From Christensenella sp. UBA7862 (GTDB lineage: Bacteria > Bacillota > Clostridia > Christensenellales > UBA1242), in assembly GCA_002500135.1 (NCBI GenBank), contig DLSM01000010.1, positions 87,649-151,648 on the forward strand: 64,000 bases of DNA. Reading direction: 5' to 3'. Position 1 is the stretch's first letter. Every line of letters begins with the position of its first letter. The notes beneath the pieces are model-generated. The model had not been told where the DNA came from and did not search any database. It worked only from the letters and a program-made list of their open reading frames with translations. Below are positions 24,223 to 33,491 of this stretch, piece by piece. A program made the position numbers and the translations under genes.

Positions 24223-24942
24223 ATGGATAAAGCAGTTTCGGGGCTTGTTTTAAAAGCCATTGATTACAAAGAGAACGATAAACTACTCACAATTTTAACT
24301 TTGGATATGGGCAAAATTTTAGTAACCGCTCGTGGCGTCAAAAAACCTACAAGCAAACTAAAATCCTATAGCCAAAGTTTTTGTTTTGGTGAATTTGAAT
24401 TGCAACAGGGCAAGGCGGGTTGGGTGCTTGTTGGAGTGAACCCAGTTGACACATTTTTTGAACTTTTGTCAGACTTTGAAAAATATAAGGAAGCATGCAC
24501 CGTTATTGAAATTTGTGACAAGATATGTGTTGAAAATCAGTCCTATCCAAAACTTCTTTTGGAAGCCTTGAAAACTATAAAACAAATAAATTACTCGCAA
24601 ACTTCCCCAAAATTGCTCCTTAGCAAGTTTATTATGAATGTTTTAAATTACGAAGGCTTTGGAATGAGTGCAACCCATTGCGCAAACTGCAGAAGCCCAT
24701 TTATGAAAGAAGTGTATTTTGACACCACAACAGGCGAACTTCTTTGCCATGCGTGCAAAAATGAAAATTGTGAACAACTTGACGGTGGGGTGTTTTCCGC
24801 ACTTAAAATTTTGTCCACCACCGAAGAAAGCAAACTTTCCACCGTCCGCCTGCCAAATGCAGTTGTCGAACGCACCTTCACCTTCCTAAGCCGCAACCTT
24901 TGTAACAAGTTTGAAATCCACTTAAGTTCAGCGAAGTTGTAA
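24223..24942 (+). CDS. recO: DNA repair protein RecO
   Basis: 239 residues. N-terminal OB fold (SGLVLKAIDYKENDKLLTILTLDMGKI, then ARGVKKP), a helical middle, and a zinc-binding C-terminal part with CANC and CHAC pairs (about residues 150-178). RecO loads RecA on SSB-coated DNA with RecR. Last gene of the ybeY-era-recO block; the next 135 bases hold a new promoter and a compositionally different insert. Confidence 0.95.
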   Translation: MDKAVSGLVLKAIDYKENDKLLTILTLDMGKILVTARGVKKPTSKLKSYSQSFCFGEFELQQGKAGWVLVGVNPVDTFFELLSDFEKYKEACTVIEICDKICVENQSYPKLLLEALKTIKQINYSQTSPKLLLSKFIMNVLNYEGFGMSATHCANCRSPFMKEVYFDTTTGELLCHACKNENCEQLDGGVFSALKILSTTEESKLSTVRLPNAVVERTFTFLSRNLCNKFEIHLSSAKL

Positions 24943-25016
24943 AGTTGTTTAACTCACAAATCATAATTAAAGCATTTAACATAAGATTAAAAAAATTACA
25001 ACATTGTGAAATCTAT

Positions 25017-25045
25017 TTGACGGCAAAACTGATAACCTGTATAAT
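25017..25045 (+). promoter_or_regulatory. Strong promoter for the PRTase-NADAR pair
   Basis: TTGACG (25017-25022), 17-base spacer, consensus TATAAT (25040-25045). Most neighbouring core promoters have TAAAAT instead. Confidence 0.7.
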
Positions 25046-25077
25046 ATAACTGATATGATTATAGGAGATATGTATAA

Positions 25078-26523
25078 TTGGAAAAGAATGATATCCCAAA
25101 GGTTACACTTCATAATATAGATAAGTCGTCTTATATTAGACAATTGGCTGAAACCGAAAGACAAATTAATGCATATAAAAACATTGTTAGGTATGGTATA
25201 AGCAATTCAATTAAACATGTTTTTAAAATAAATGGCGATTGTTTCAGTGTTTTTGACAAAAGAGCAGGTGGTGTGCTTTTTAAAGATTGGGAATGGGAAC
25301 TTATACCTAATTCAAATCCCCTAAAGAATCTTTTTGAAACTAGGGATCAGGATTGTTTGACCTATTGTTTGGATACTGATGAAGGTAAGATGCTTCGTGG
25401 TGCTGATACATATTATTATTTTCTCACAAATAAGGGTAAATCACAAAAAGTCGATATAAATATGGTTTACGAATGGACAAAAAACAATGTTTTGTTCATG
25501 GATAATTTTCTAAAAGTTCTTCCTGAGGTAAAAAATGTTGATGTGAATAGTAGGCGATTGCTCTTGGGGGTATTGGATAATGTTAGAAATATATCACTTA
25601 TTATGTTGAATTCAAGTATAATAAATTATTCAGATAAGCAGAGTTCAATTTTAGGTTTGTCAGACAACAAGGAAAACGAGGATATCAGCAAGTGGTCATT
25701 GTCTTGTCAAAATATTGAAAAGTACATGAAAATGTTATGTTTTTCTGACAAGTTAGATGATTCATTTGTAGGTGATATTCACGAAACGGTTGGAAATGCT
25801 GCCAAAAATTTATTGTCTGATGTGAAATCTATTTTTGATAGACAGAACAGTGTAAATCTAGATAAGTCTTTTAGAAGTTATAGAGAAATTGATAACTTTA
25901 TAGAAAATTACATAGCAGTCAACTATGCTTTACAAGAAATAAAGAGAAGAAAACCCGAGGTATTAAATAAGCAAATCAACTTTATAGGAGCTACTTATGG
26001 GGGACTTGAGTTGCCATTTATTGCAAATGAAATTTTGAATAATGAGATTTCAATGTCAGCAATTATTTTACAGAGCAAGTATAAAGATAGAAAACCAGAA
26101 GATTATTTGAATAAAGAGTTAAAAACTCAAAATTTGGACAAAGCAAGTAGGATATACAATATACTTGGAGATGACAATGTTTTGTCTGGGAAAACACTGC
26201 AATCAATAATCAATTTATTATTCACAAATGATATTCCAATAAACAATATAACTATTGTAAGATATCCATCAATTAACAGAGTAAACCAGATGATTGCTGA
26301 AGATTCAGCGATTGATACAACAAAATTTTTTGACTATATACAAGGATTGGTTTTTACAAGCCCTTACACAAAAATAAAAACGGAAAGCAATGCATTATAT
26401 TTAGATGAACTTGGGATATTTAATAAAGATAGACGAAGATTATTAGAATATCTTTTTAAAAATGGAAGATATGCTGAAAATAGTGAAGTGGCAAGTATTG
26501 AAGAAATGTATCAAAGGAGATAA
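25078..26523 (+). CDS. Large protein with C-terminal phosphoribosyltransferase-like domain
   Basis: 481 residues, TTG start with AGGAG ten bases upstream. Residues 1-290 are unrecognised: a mixed alpha/beta part with aromatic stretches (FKDWEWELIP) and a long helical region. Residues 298-400 look like a type I phosphoribosyltransferase fold: NFIGATYGGLELPFIANEIL, then the PRPP-loop-like YNILGDDNVLSGKTLQ, where PRTases have a VDDV-x-T/S-G-x-T hood. Codon use is richer in GAT, AAT, ATA and TTA than flanking genes, suggesting transfer. It is three bases upstream of a NADAR gene. Substrate and role unknown; nucleotide or NAD-related conflict function is inference. Confidence 0.6.
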   Translation: MEKNDIPKVTLHNIDKSSYIRQLAETERQINAYKNIVRYGISNSIKHVFKINGDCFSVFDKRAGGVLFKDWEWELIPNSNPLKNLFETRDQDCLTYCLDTDEGKMLRGADTYYYFLTNKGKSQKVDINMVYEWTKNNVLFMDNFLKVLPEVKNVDVNSRRLLLGVLDNVRNISLIMLNSSIINYSDKQSSILGLSDNKENEDISKWSLSCQNIEKYMKMLCFSDKLDDSFVGDIHETVGNAAKNLLSDVKSIFDRQNSVNLDKSFRSYREIDNFIENYIAVNYALQEIKRRKPEVLNKQINFIGATYGGLELPFIANEILNNEISMSAIILQSKYKDRKPEDYLNKELKTQNLDKASRIYNILGDDNVLSGKTLQSIINLLFTNDIPINNITIVRYPSINRVNQMIAEDSAIDTTKFFDYIQGLVFTSPYTKIKTESNALYLDELGIFNKDRRRLLEYLFKNGRYAENSEVASIEEMYQRR

Positions 26524-26526
26524 ATT

Positions 26527-27009
26527 ATGATAAAATTAGAACAGTATCGTGACCCATGGCTTGCGGAGAAGATGGATGAATTTATTGGATTTTATCCAAG
26601 GGAATTCTTTGTTTTTGACAACTTTTCGTCTTTCAGAGTTCTGGTTGACGGAACTTTATATTGCACAGTGGAACACGCTTATCAAGCAATCAAGTTTTTG
26701 GAAACAGCACCAGAAATTGCTGAACAAATAACAAATTGTTATTCCGCTCATGACGCACAAAAAATTGCCTATGCAAACAAGGATAAGCAATGCAAAAATT
26801 GGGATGATATCAAACTTCAAGTTATGGAGAAGTTGTTGCGACTTAAGTTAGCACAAAACCCATATGTAAAGAAGAAATTGCTTGAAACTGGTGATTTGCT
26901 TATTTGCGAAGATTCACCAAAAGATAGTTTTTGGGGGATAGGACCAAATAGAGATGGACGAAACGAACTTGGCAAACTTTGGATGAAGTTGCGTGAAGAA
27001 TTAAGATAG
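26527..27009 (+). CDS. NADAR-domain protein (YbiA-like, DUF1768)
   Basis: 160 residues forming one NADAR domain: FFVFDNFSSFRVLVDG, TLYCTVEHAYQAIKFLE, a helical middle, and the C-terminal signature SFWGIGPNRDGRNELGKLWM. NADAR proteins act on ADP-ribose-type N-glycosidic compounds; members include riboflavin-intermediate hydrolases and enzymes that remove ADP-ribose from guanine bases, some serving as antitoxins to DarT-type transferases. AAAGGAG ribosome binding site overlaps the end of the upstream PRTase-like gene, so the two are one operon, closed by a strong terminator. Confidence 0.88.
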   Translation: MIKLEQYRDPWLAEKMDEFIGFYPREFFVFDNFSSFRVLVDGTLYCTVEHAYQAIKFLETAPEIAEQITNCYSAHDAQKIAYANKDKQCKNWDDIKLQVMEKLLRLKLAQNPYVKKKLLETGDLLICEDSPKDSFWGIGPNRDGRNELGKLWMKLREELR

Positions 27010-27044
27010 ATTCGGCTAAATTGTAAGAAATTGGGAATAATTTG

Positions 27045-27073
27045 AAAAAATAGGGCTTTAAACCCTATTTTTT
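27045..27073 (+). terminator. Terminator of the PRTase-NADAR operon
   Basis: AAAAAATAGGG (27045-27055) pairs with CCCTATTTTTT (27063-27073). Confidence 0.88.
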
Positions 27074-27085
27074 ATGTCATTTTTG

Positions 27086-27114
27086 TTGACAAATTGGGGA
27101 CAAATATATAAAAT
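27086..27114 (+). promoter_or_regulatory. Promoter for ppdK
   Basis: TTGACA (27086-27091), 17-base spacer, TAAAAT (27109-27114). Confidence 0.65.
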
Positions 27115-27145
27115 TTTCTTTGTGATTTTTAAAGGAGAAAAATAA

Positions 27146-29779
27146 ATGGCAAAAAAATACGTTTATCTATTCAGCGAAGGAAACTCCAAAATGAGAGAAA
27201 TTTTGGGCGGAAAAGGTGCTAACTTGGCTGAAATGACCAATCTTGGACTTCCAGTTCCACAAGGCTTTACAATTTCAACAGAAGCCTGCACGCAATATTA
27301 TGAAGACGGTCGTCAAATCAATGACCAAATTCAAAAGGAAATTATGGAATACATTGCCAAAATGGAAAAGATTACTGGAAAGAAGTTTGGCGACAAAGAA
27401 AACCCACTTTTGGTGTCTGTTAGAAGCGGTGCAAGGGCAAGTATGCCTGGCATGATGGACACAATATTGAACCTTGGACTTAATGAAGAAGTTGTTGAAG
27501 TCTTGTCCAAAAAATCTGGCAATCCACGTTGGGCATGGGACTGCTACAGAAGATTTATCCAAATGTATAGCGATGTCGTTATGGAAGTTGGCAAGAAATA
27601 TTTTGAACAACTTATCGACAAAATGAAAAAGGAAAAAGGTGTTAAACTTGACACAGAACTCACAGCAAGTGACCTTGCAGAACTTGCACATGAGTTTAAA
27701 GCAGAATACAAAGCAAAAATTGGGCAAGATTTCCCAAGTGATCCAAAGGAACAACTTATGGGAGCAATTAAAGCTGTGTTTAGGTCATGGGACAATCCAA
27801 GAGCAAACTACTACAGAATGCAAAACGACATTCCATACAGCTGGGGAACTGCTGTTAATGTTCAAATGATGGTGTTTGGAAACATGGGCGAAACAAGTGG
27901 CACAGGTGTTGCTTTCACTCGTAACCCAGCCACTGGCGAAAAGAAACTTATGGGCGAATTTTTGATGAATGCACAAGGTGAAGACGTTGTTGCTGGTGTC
28001 AGAACTCCAATGCCTATTGCAAAAATGGCAGAAATTATGCCAGAAGTTTATACACAATTCCAAGAAATTTGCAAAACTCTTGAAGGACACTACAAAGATA
28101 TGCAAGATATGGAATTCACTATAGAAGACAAGAAGTTGTATATGCTTCAAACAAGAAACGGCAAGAGAACTGCACGTGCAGCACTCAAAATTGCTTGCGA
28201 TTTTGTTGACGAAGGAATGATTACAGAACAAGAAGCTCTTATGCAAATTGACCCAAAGAGCCTTGACAGCCTTCTTCACCCACAATTTGACCCACAAGCA
28301 TTGAAAGATGCAAAACCAGTGGCACAAGCGCTTGCTGCTTCTCCTGGGGCAGGGTGCGGGGCTATTGTGTTTACAGCTGAAGACGCAGTGGCTCGTGGCA
28401 AAAACAAAGAAAGAGTTGTGCTTGTCCGTCTTGAAACTTCTCCAGAAGACATTGAAGGCATGCACTATGCTCAAGGCGTTCTAACTGTTCGTGGCGGAAT
28501 GACTTCTCACGCAGCAGTTGTTGCTCGTGGCATGGGAACTTGCTGTGTTTCTGGCTGCGGCGAAATTGAAATGGACGAAAAGAACAAATGCTTCACCCTT
28601 GCTGGAAGAACTTATCATGAAGGGGATATTATCTCCATTGACGGCTCAACAGGCAAGATTTATGGCGAAGAAATTAAAACTGTGCCAGCGAACACAAATG
28701 ACGGCGACTTTGGCAGAATTATGGCATGGGCTGACAAATATAAAGCACTTGAAATCAGAACAAATGCCGACACTCCAAAAGACGCAAAACAAGCCAAACT
28801 CTTTGGCGCACAAGGCATCGGTCTTTGCAGAACAGAACACATGTTCTTTGACCCAGACAGAATTTCTGCAATAAGAGAAATGATTTGCTCTGACACTCTT
28901 GAACAACGTGAAAAAGCATTGAGCAAACTTGAACCAATGCAACAAGGTGACTTTGAACAACTTTACGAAGCAATGGAAGGACTTCCAGTTAACATTCGTT
29001 ATCTTGACCCACCTCTACACGAATTTGTGCCAACTGAAGAAGCAGACATTGCTCTTCTTGCCAAATCTCAAGGCAAAACTGTTGCTCAAGTAAAACAAAT
29101 TATTGCTTCTCTTCATGAATTTAACCCAATGATGGGACACCGTGGCTGCAGACTTGCAGTTACATTCCCAGAAATTGCCGTTATGCAAACAACTGCAGTT
29201 ATAAAGGCTGCTCTCAATGTCAGCAAAAAACACAACTGGAATATCGTTCCAGAAACTATGATTCCACTTGTTGGGGAAGTGAAAGAACTTGCTTATGTCA
29301 AGAAAATTGTTTGCGAAACTGCAGACAAACTTATAAAAGAAGCAAAATCTAACATGAAATATAAAGTCGGCACAATGATTGAAATTCCACGTGCTGCACT
29401 TATGGCTGACAAGATTGCTGAAGAAGCAGAATTCTTCTCATTCGGAACAAATGACCTAACACAAATGACCTTTGGCTTCAGCCGTGATGACGCTGGCAAA
29501 TTCTTGGGTTCATATTATGAAAAGAAAATTTATGAATCTGACCCATTTGCACGTCTTGACCAAGAAGGCGTTGGCAAACTTGTTGAAATGGCAGCAAAAC
29601 TTGGAAGAAGTACCCGCCCAGACCTTCACCTTGGAATTTGTGGTGAACATGGCGGCGACCCAAGTTCAATCGACTTCTGCCACAGAGTTGGACTTAACTA
29701 TGTTTCTTGCTCTCCATTCCGTGTTCCTATTGCACGTCTTGCAGCAGCACAAGCAAACATCAGAAATCCAAGAAAATAA
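27146..29779 (+). CDS. ppdK: Pyruvate, phosphate dikinase
   Basis: 877 residues, full length. N-terminal ATP-grasp domain (GGKGANLAEMTNLGLPVPQGF, split here: GGKGANLAEM, LPVPQGFTIST; RSGARASMPGMMDT), the swivelling phosphohistidine motif GGMTSHAAVVARGMG (about residue 455), and a C-terminal PEP/pyruvate barrel with GIGLCRTEHMF and the catalytic cysteine in NYVSCSPFRVPIARL. It interconverts pyruvate, ATP and phosphate with PEP, AMP and pyrophosphate, usual in anaerobes with PPi-linked glycolysis. Monocistronic, with promoter and terminator. Confidence 0.98.
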   Translation: MAKKYVYLFSEGNSKMREILGGKGANLAEMTNLGLPVPQGFTISTEACTQYYEDGRQINDQIQKEIMEYIAKMEKITGKKFGDKENPLLVSVRSGARASMPGMMDTILNLGLNEEVVEVLSKKSGNPRWAWDCYRRFIQMYSDVVMEVGKKYFEQLIDKMKKEKGVKLDTELTASDLAELAHEFKAEYKAKIGQDFPSDPKEQLMGAIKAVFRSWDNPRANYYRMQNDIPYSWGTAVNVQMMVFGNMGETSGTGVAFTRNPATGEKKLMGEFLMNAQGEDVVAGVRTPMPIAKMAEIMPEVYTQFQEICKTLEGHYKDMQDMEFTIEDKKLYMLQTRNGKRTARAALKIACDFVDEGMITEQEALMQIDPKSLDSLLHPQFDPQALKDAKPVAQALAASPGAGCGAIVFTAEDAVARGKNKERVVLVRLETSPEDIEGMHYAQGVLTVRGGMTSHAAVVARGMGTCCVSGCGEIEMDEKNKCFTLAGRTYHEGDIISIDGSTGKIYGEEIKTVPANTNDGDFGRIMAWADKYKALEIRTNADTPKDAKQAKLFGAQGIGLCRTEHMFFDPDRISAIREMICSDTLEQREKALSKLEPMQQGDFEQLYEAMEGLPVNIRYLDPPLHEFVPTEEADIALLAKSQGKTVAQVKQIIASLHEFNPMMGHRGCRLAVTFPEIAVMQTTAVIKAALNVSKKHNWNIVPETMIPLVGEVKELAYVKKIVCETADKLIKEAKSNMKYKVGTMIEIPRAALMADKIAEEAEFFSFGTNDLTQMTFGFSRDDAGKFLGSYYEKKIYESDPFARLDQEGVGKLVEMAAKLGRSTRPDLHLGICGEHGGDPSSIDFCHRVGLNYVSCSPFRVPIARLAAAQANIRNPRK

Positions 29780-29822
29780 TCTCACAACTTGTCTTGGCAC
29801 AAAAAGTATATATTCTACAACC

Positions 29823-29851
29823 AAAAACAGCACTTATCTGGTGCTGTTTTT
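29823..29851. terminator. Bidirectional terminator after ppdK
   Basis: AAAAACAGCAC (29823-29833) pairs with GTGCTGTTTTT (29841-29851). It serves ppdK and the converging desulfurase-like gene. Confidence 0.88.
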
Positions 29852-29858
29852 GCTATTA

Positions 29859-31013
29859 TCACTTAAGTTGCGACATTTTGGCAAGTTCTGATATGGCTTT
29901 TGCAAGCACATTTATGTCGTGATAAGAATTTTTGAAATCTACTCCCACACGAGTAAGTCCACTTTCCATCGTTCCCAAAAACTTGTGTGCAAGCGGGGCA
30001 CAATGAAGCCCACCACGGGAGGCAATGTGATATTTGTCACTCAAAAAATCTGTCACTTCAATGGAGTCAAAGCCCGCAACGGAAAATGCAACAACTCCAT
30101 ATGTGTTGTCAAGATTTGAATAAATCCTAACTCCTTTAATATCTCGCAATTTGCTTATCATATATTGTGTCAACTTTGCAACTTTTTTTGTGTGATTATC
30201 AAAATGATGTTCAATATATTTTGCTCCCGCAGACAAACTTGCAATAAGCGGACTTGCAACTGTTCCACTTTCATAACACTCAGGTGGAACAGTTGGCTGT
30301 AACAGATTTTCACTTTCTGTCCCCGTTCCGCCAAAAGTTATTGGGGCGGGATAGATCTTGGAATTTATGCACAATGCTCCAATGCCTTGCGGAGTGAGCA
30401 ATCCTTTGTGCCCAGAGAAGGCAAGAAAGTTTATGTGCGACTTTTTCATATCTATTTTTATGTGTCCAACACCTTGTGCGTCATCAAGCAAAAATAATAT
30501 TCCATTCTTGTAGCACAATGCTCCCACATCTTCAAAATTGTTTCTGTTGCCCGTTACATTTGAAATAGCGGTCAAACACACAAGAAAAGTATTTTTCTTT
30601 ATGACCGAGGCGATGTCGCTTGCGGTGATAAATTTTTTATTTTTTGGGCTAACAACTGTCAGCGTAATTTCACCCAAACTTTCAAGGTGATGAAGAGGTC
30701 TTAAAACGGAATTATGCTCAAAACAACTGCAAATGACGTGTTTTCCTTTGTTTTTTCTGCAAAGACCTAGAATTGCAATGTTCAACGCTTCAGTCGCATT
30801 TTTTGTAAAAATTACATCTTCTGGCTCAATATTTCCAAATTGTCTTGCCAAATTTTCACGAGTTTGCCAAATCATGGCGGCATTTTTGACGGCAAGCGTG
30901 TGACCGCCACGACCGGGGTTGGCACTTAAGGAAAGATATTTCAAAAAAGCCCTTTTTACACATTTTGGCTTGTAATGGCTGGTGGCTGGGGTGTCAAGAT
31001 AAATAGTTTTCAT
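29859..31013 (-). CDS. Class V aminotransferase, cysteine-desulfurase-like (SufS/Csd type)
   Basis: 384 residues, minus strand, ATG at 31013 behind GAGG. PLP-enzyme motifs: YLDTPATSHYKP, NATEALNIAI, SNVTGNRN, DDAQGVGHIKIDM, and the Schiff-base lysine in AFSGHKGLLTPQG. The mobile loop carries RGGLHCAPLAHK, with the catalytic cysteine for sulfur transfer of group II desulfurases. It would release sulfur (or selenium) from cysteine or selenocysteine. A DUF3343 protein, a predicted S/Se carrier, is divergently encoded 136 bases away. Exact acceptor unknown. Confidence 0.85.
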   Translation of the reverse strand: MKTIYLDTPATSHYKPKCVKRAFLKYLSLSANPGRGGHTLAVKNAAMIWQTRENLARQFGNIEPEDVIFTKNATEALNIAILGLCRKNKGKHVICSCFEHNSVLRPLHHLESLGEITLTVVSPKNKKFITASDIASVIKKNTFLVCLTAISNVTGNRNNFEDVGALCYKNGILFLLDDAQGVGHIKIDMKKSHINFLAFSGHKGLLTPQGIGALCINSKIYPAPITFGGTGTESENLLQPTVPPECYESGTVASPLIASLSAGAKYIEHHFDNHTKKVAKLTQYMISKLRDIKGVRIYSNLDNTYGVVAFSVAGFDSIEVTDFLSDKYHIASRGGLHCAPLAHKFLGTMESGLTRVGVDFKNSYHDINVLAKAISELAKMSQLK

Positions 31014-31149
31014 ATTCAACCTCAAAACATTTTATGTGTTTTTGAGTTTTGTTGTGTTTATAAACATTATTTTGAAAAAGATAATATAGTGGTTTGAGAG
31101 AAAGATGTTTCATGGGTCTTTCTCAAAAAGTCTGAAAAGAGGGAATAAA

Positions 31150-31392
31150 ATGTATTATCTTGTGGTCTTTAGGGCAAGGAGCGAAACAATGAAGTTTGCC
31201 AGCATATTGTCGTCTTATGGAGTTAAAAGCACTATTGTAAACACCCCAAGGCAAATTGCTGTGTCGTGCGGAATTTCCGTTAAAGTTGATGCAAACGCAC
31301 TTAATATTTGCAAACAAATTTTGTCACGAAGGCAATTTTGGACTTTCGGCGGCATTTATCTCATGCAAAATGACTCTTATGTGCAACAATAA
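31150..31392 (+). CDS. DUF3343 protein, putative sulfur/selenium carrier
   Basis: 80 residues. The DUF3343 pattern is visible: MYYLVVFRARSETMKFASIL, GVKSTIVNTPRQIAVSCGIS, with a conserved cysteine in the SCG motif (residue 40). ATG at 31150 follows AGAGGG; an earlier in-frame start at 31105 precedes this site. Family members are small and often sit beside class V aminotransferases, as here, suggesting they accept sulfur or selenium on the cysteine. That role is prediction. Confidence 0.8.
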   Translation: MYYLVVFRARSETMKFASILSSYGVKSTIVNTPRQIAVSCGISVKVDANALNICKQILSRRQFWTFGGIYLMQNDSYVQQ

Positions 31393-31442
31393 GGTTGATT
31401 AAACACACATTTTGTGCTAAACTTTGTCAAAGGATAGGAAAA

Positions 31443-32099
31443 ATGCAAGCAAAAGAAGTTTATGAAACACTGCTACAAAGATTTGGTGATAGAAGTTGTG
31501 AACTTGATTTTCGCAACAATTTTGAACTAATTGTGGCAGTGATTTTATCAGCCAGATGTACGGACAAGCGTGTAAATATTGTAACGAAAGACTTGTTTAA
31601 GCACTACAAAACTCCTCAAGATTTGGCAAACACAAATGTTGACGAATTATCAAAAGAAATTTACTCCTGTGGCTTTTATAGAAATAAAGCGAAAAATCTT
31701 ATCCTTATGGCAAAAGATTTGTGCGAAAGATTTTCTGGCGAAGTGCCAAATAATTATCAAGACCTAGTAAGTCTTGCTGGAGTGGGCAGAAAAACGGCAA
31801 ATGTTGTGCTATATGTGGGCTTTGGCGTGCCAGCCATTGCCGTTGATACTCATGTTTTCAGAGTTTCAAACAGACTGGCTTTAGTTAATGCCAAAACACC
31901 TCTTGAATGTGAACTTTCGCTTCAAAAACAAATAGACAAGTCCTCGTGGGGCAGATTTCATCATCTTTTGGTGCTTTTTGGAAGATACATTTGTTCCTCA
32001 CGCTCGCCAGCGTGCAGCGATTGCGAATTTAAGACAAAATGTCCTTATTTTGCTCAAAAAAAGCGTAAAAAAGTGGCAAAAAGTGAATTTTCTAATTAA
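31443..32099 (+). CDS. nth: Endonuclease III
   Basis: 218 residues. Helix-hairpin-helix with catalytic lysine LAGVGRKTANVVL, catalytic aspartate AVDTHVFRVSNRL, and a C-terminal [4Fe-4S] motif CSSRSPACSDCEFKTKC (C-x6-C-x2-C-x5-C). It removes oxidised pyrimidines in base excision repair. ATG at 31443 follows AAAGGATAGG; the longer frame from 31395 overlaps no ribosome binding site. Probably co-transcribed with the DUF3343 gene (50-base gap). Confidence 0.95.
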   Translation: MQAKEVYETLLQRFGDRSCELDFRNNFELIVAVILSARCTDKRVNIVTKDLFKHYKTPQDLANTNVDELSKEIYSCGFYRNKAKNLILMAKDLCERFSGEVPNNYQDLVSLAGVGRKTANVVLYVGFGVPAIAVDTHVFRVSNRLALVNAKTPLECELSLQKQIDKSSWGRFHHLLVLFGRYICSSRSPACSDCEFKTKCPYFAQKKRKKVAKSEFSN

Positions 32100-32213
32100 A
32101 ATCTAAAAAAATAATAAATTTGAACCAAATAAAAAGTAAATGTGTAAAAATGTTTAGAAAATTGTCAAATTTGTTGTATAATATATGTAGAAAGTTAAAT
32201 TTTGGAGGCAGAT

Positions 32214-33482
32214 ATGTTTGTTGACAGAGTTAATATAAAGATTAAAGCAGGCGATGGCGGGAAAGGTGCCATTTCTTTTAGACGTGCAAAGGGAATTCCG
32301 AATGGCGGGCCAGACGGTGGCAATGGTGGACGTGGCGGGAACATTGTTTTTCGTGCGACAAAAGATTTGAACAATCTTGTTGCTTTCCGTTTTCAATCGC
32401 ATTTTAAGGCTCAAAATGGTGAACCGGGTGGCAAAAAAAGTTGCAACGGCAAAAGTGGACAAGACCTTGTTATAAAAGTGCCACAAGGGACAATTATAAA
32501 AGACGCCGAAACGGGCAAGGTTATTGCGGACTTGTTCTATCTTGACAAGGACTATGTAATTTTGCGTGGCGGTGACGGCGGAAAAGGCAATGAGTTCTTC
32601 AAATCACCAACACGTCAAGCACCTCACTTTTCTCAAATGGGTGAAGCAACAAAAGAACACACCGTCACCCTTGAACTAAAAGTCCTTGCAGACGTTGGCT
32701 TGATTGGTTTTCCAAATGTTGGCAAAAGCACACTTTTGTCTGTTATTTCAAACGCAAAGCCAAAAATTGCAAACTATCACTTCACAACTCTCAGCCCAAA
32801 TCTTGGCGTTGTGAAATATTATGACCACAGTTTTGTTGTGGCAGACATTCCTGGGCTTATTGAAGGAGCAAGCGAAGGACAGGGCTTAGGTCATGAATTT
32901 TTAAGACACATTGAAAGAACTCGTATGCTTGTTCATGTGGTGGATATTTCCGAAGCAGACGGCAGACAAGCATACAATGATTATCTTACAATCAACGAAG
33001 AACTTACAAAATTTAACAAGGTTCTTGGCGAATTGCCACAAATTGTTGTGCTTAACAAAATTGACCAAATAAGAGATTATTTTGTTGTTGAAGAATTTAA
33101 GCATAGATTAAACAATAGCAAAATTAAGGTTATTTGCGTTTCGGCACTGTGCAGAGAAAACATTGAAGAACTTGTGCGTGAAATGTGGAAAACTCTTGAA
33201 ACTTTGCCGCCTCAAGTGCCAGTTGATGTGGAAGAGTTTGGCTTTGACGAACAAGACAAAACGGCAATTAACATCGAAAAATTGTCGGGCGATACCTATG
33301 AACTTTCGGGCGGGTTTATTGAAAATATTTCTCGTGGAATTGTCGTCAACGATTATGAGTCTTTGTCATATTTCTGGAAACGTCTTAAAAATGACGGCAT
33401 AATTGATATGCTAAAAGAAAAAGGTGTCAAAGACGGTGACACTGTAAAAATTGGCAGTGTAGAATTTGAATTTGTGGAATAA
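32214..33482 (+). CDS. obgE: GTPase Obg
   Basis: 422 residues. The glycine-rich Obg fold (GDGGKGAISFRR, GGNGGRGGNIVF, GGDGGKGNEFF), a central G domain (GFPNVGKSTLLS, DIPGLIEGA, LNKIDQI), and the C-terminal OCT domain (residues 350-422) found in Firmicutes Obg. It acts in 50S assembly, stress and sporulation initiation. ATG at 32214 has GGAGG five bases upstream. A TATAAT lies at 32177-32182 without a good -35. Followed by yhbY as in many Clostridia. Confidence 0.97.
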   Translation: MFVDRVNIKIKAGDGGKGAISFRRAKGIPNGGPDGGNGGRGGNIVFRATKDLNNLVAFRFQSHFKAQNGEPGGKKSCNGKSGQDLVIKVPQGTIIKDAETGKVIADLFYLDKDYVILRGGDGGKGNEFFKSPTRQAPHFSQMGEATKEHTVTLELKVLADVGLIGFPNVGKSTLLSVISNAKPKIANYHFTTLSPNLGVVKYYDHSFVVADIPGLIEGASEGQGLGHEFLRHIERTRMLVHVVDISEADGRQAYNDYLTINEELTKFNKVLGELPQIVVLNKIDQIRDYFVVEEFKHRLNNSKIKVICVSALCRENIEELVREMWKTLETLPPQVPVDVEEFGFDEQDKTAINIEKLSGDTYELSGGFIENISRGIVVNDYESLSYFWKRLKNDGIIDMLKEKGVKDGDTVKIGSVEFEFVE

Positions 33483-33491
33483 GGAGAGAAT

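Noticed and set aside
27275..29891. Several long open frames on both strands inside ppdK
   Set aside because: ppdK is an intact, highly conserved gene over this stretch. The others are shadows produced by its biased codon use.
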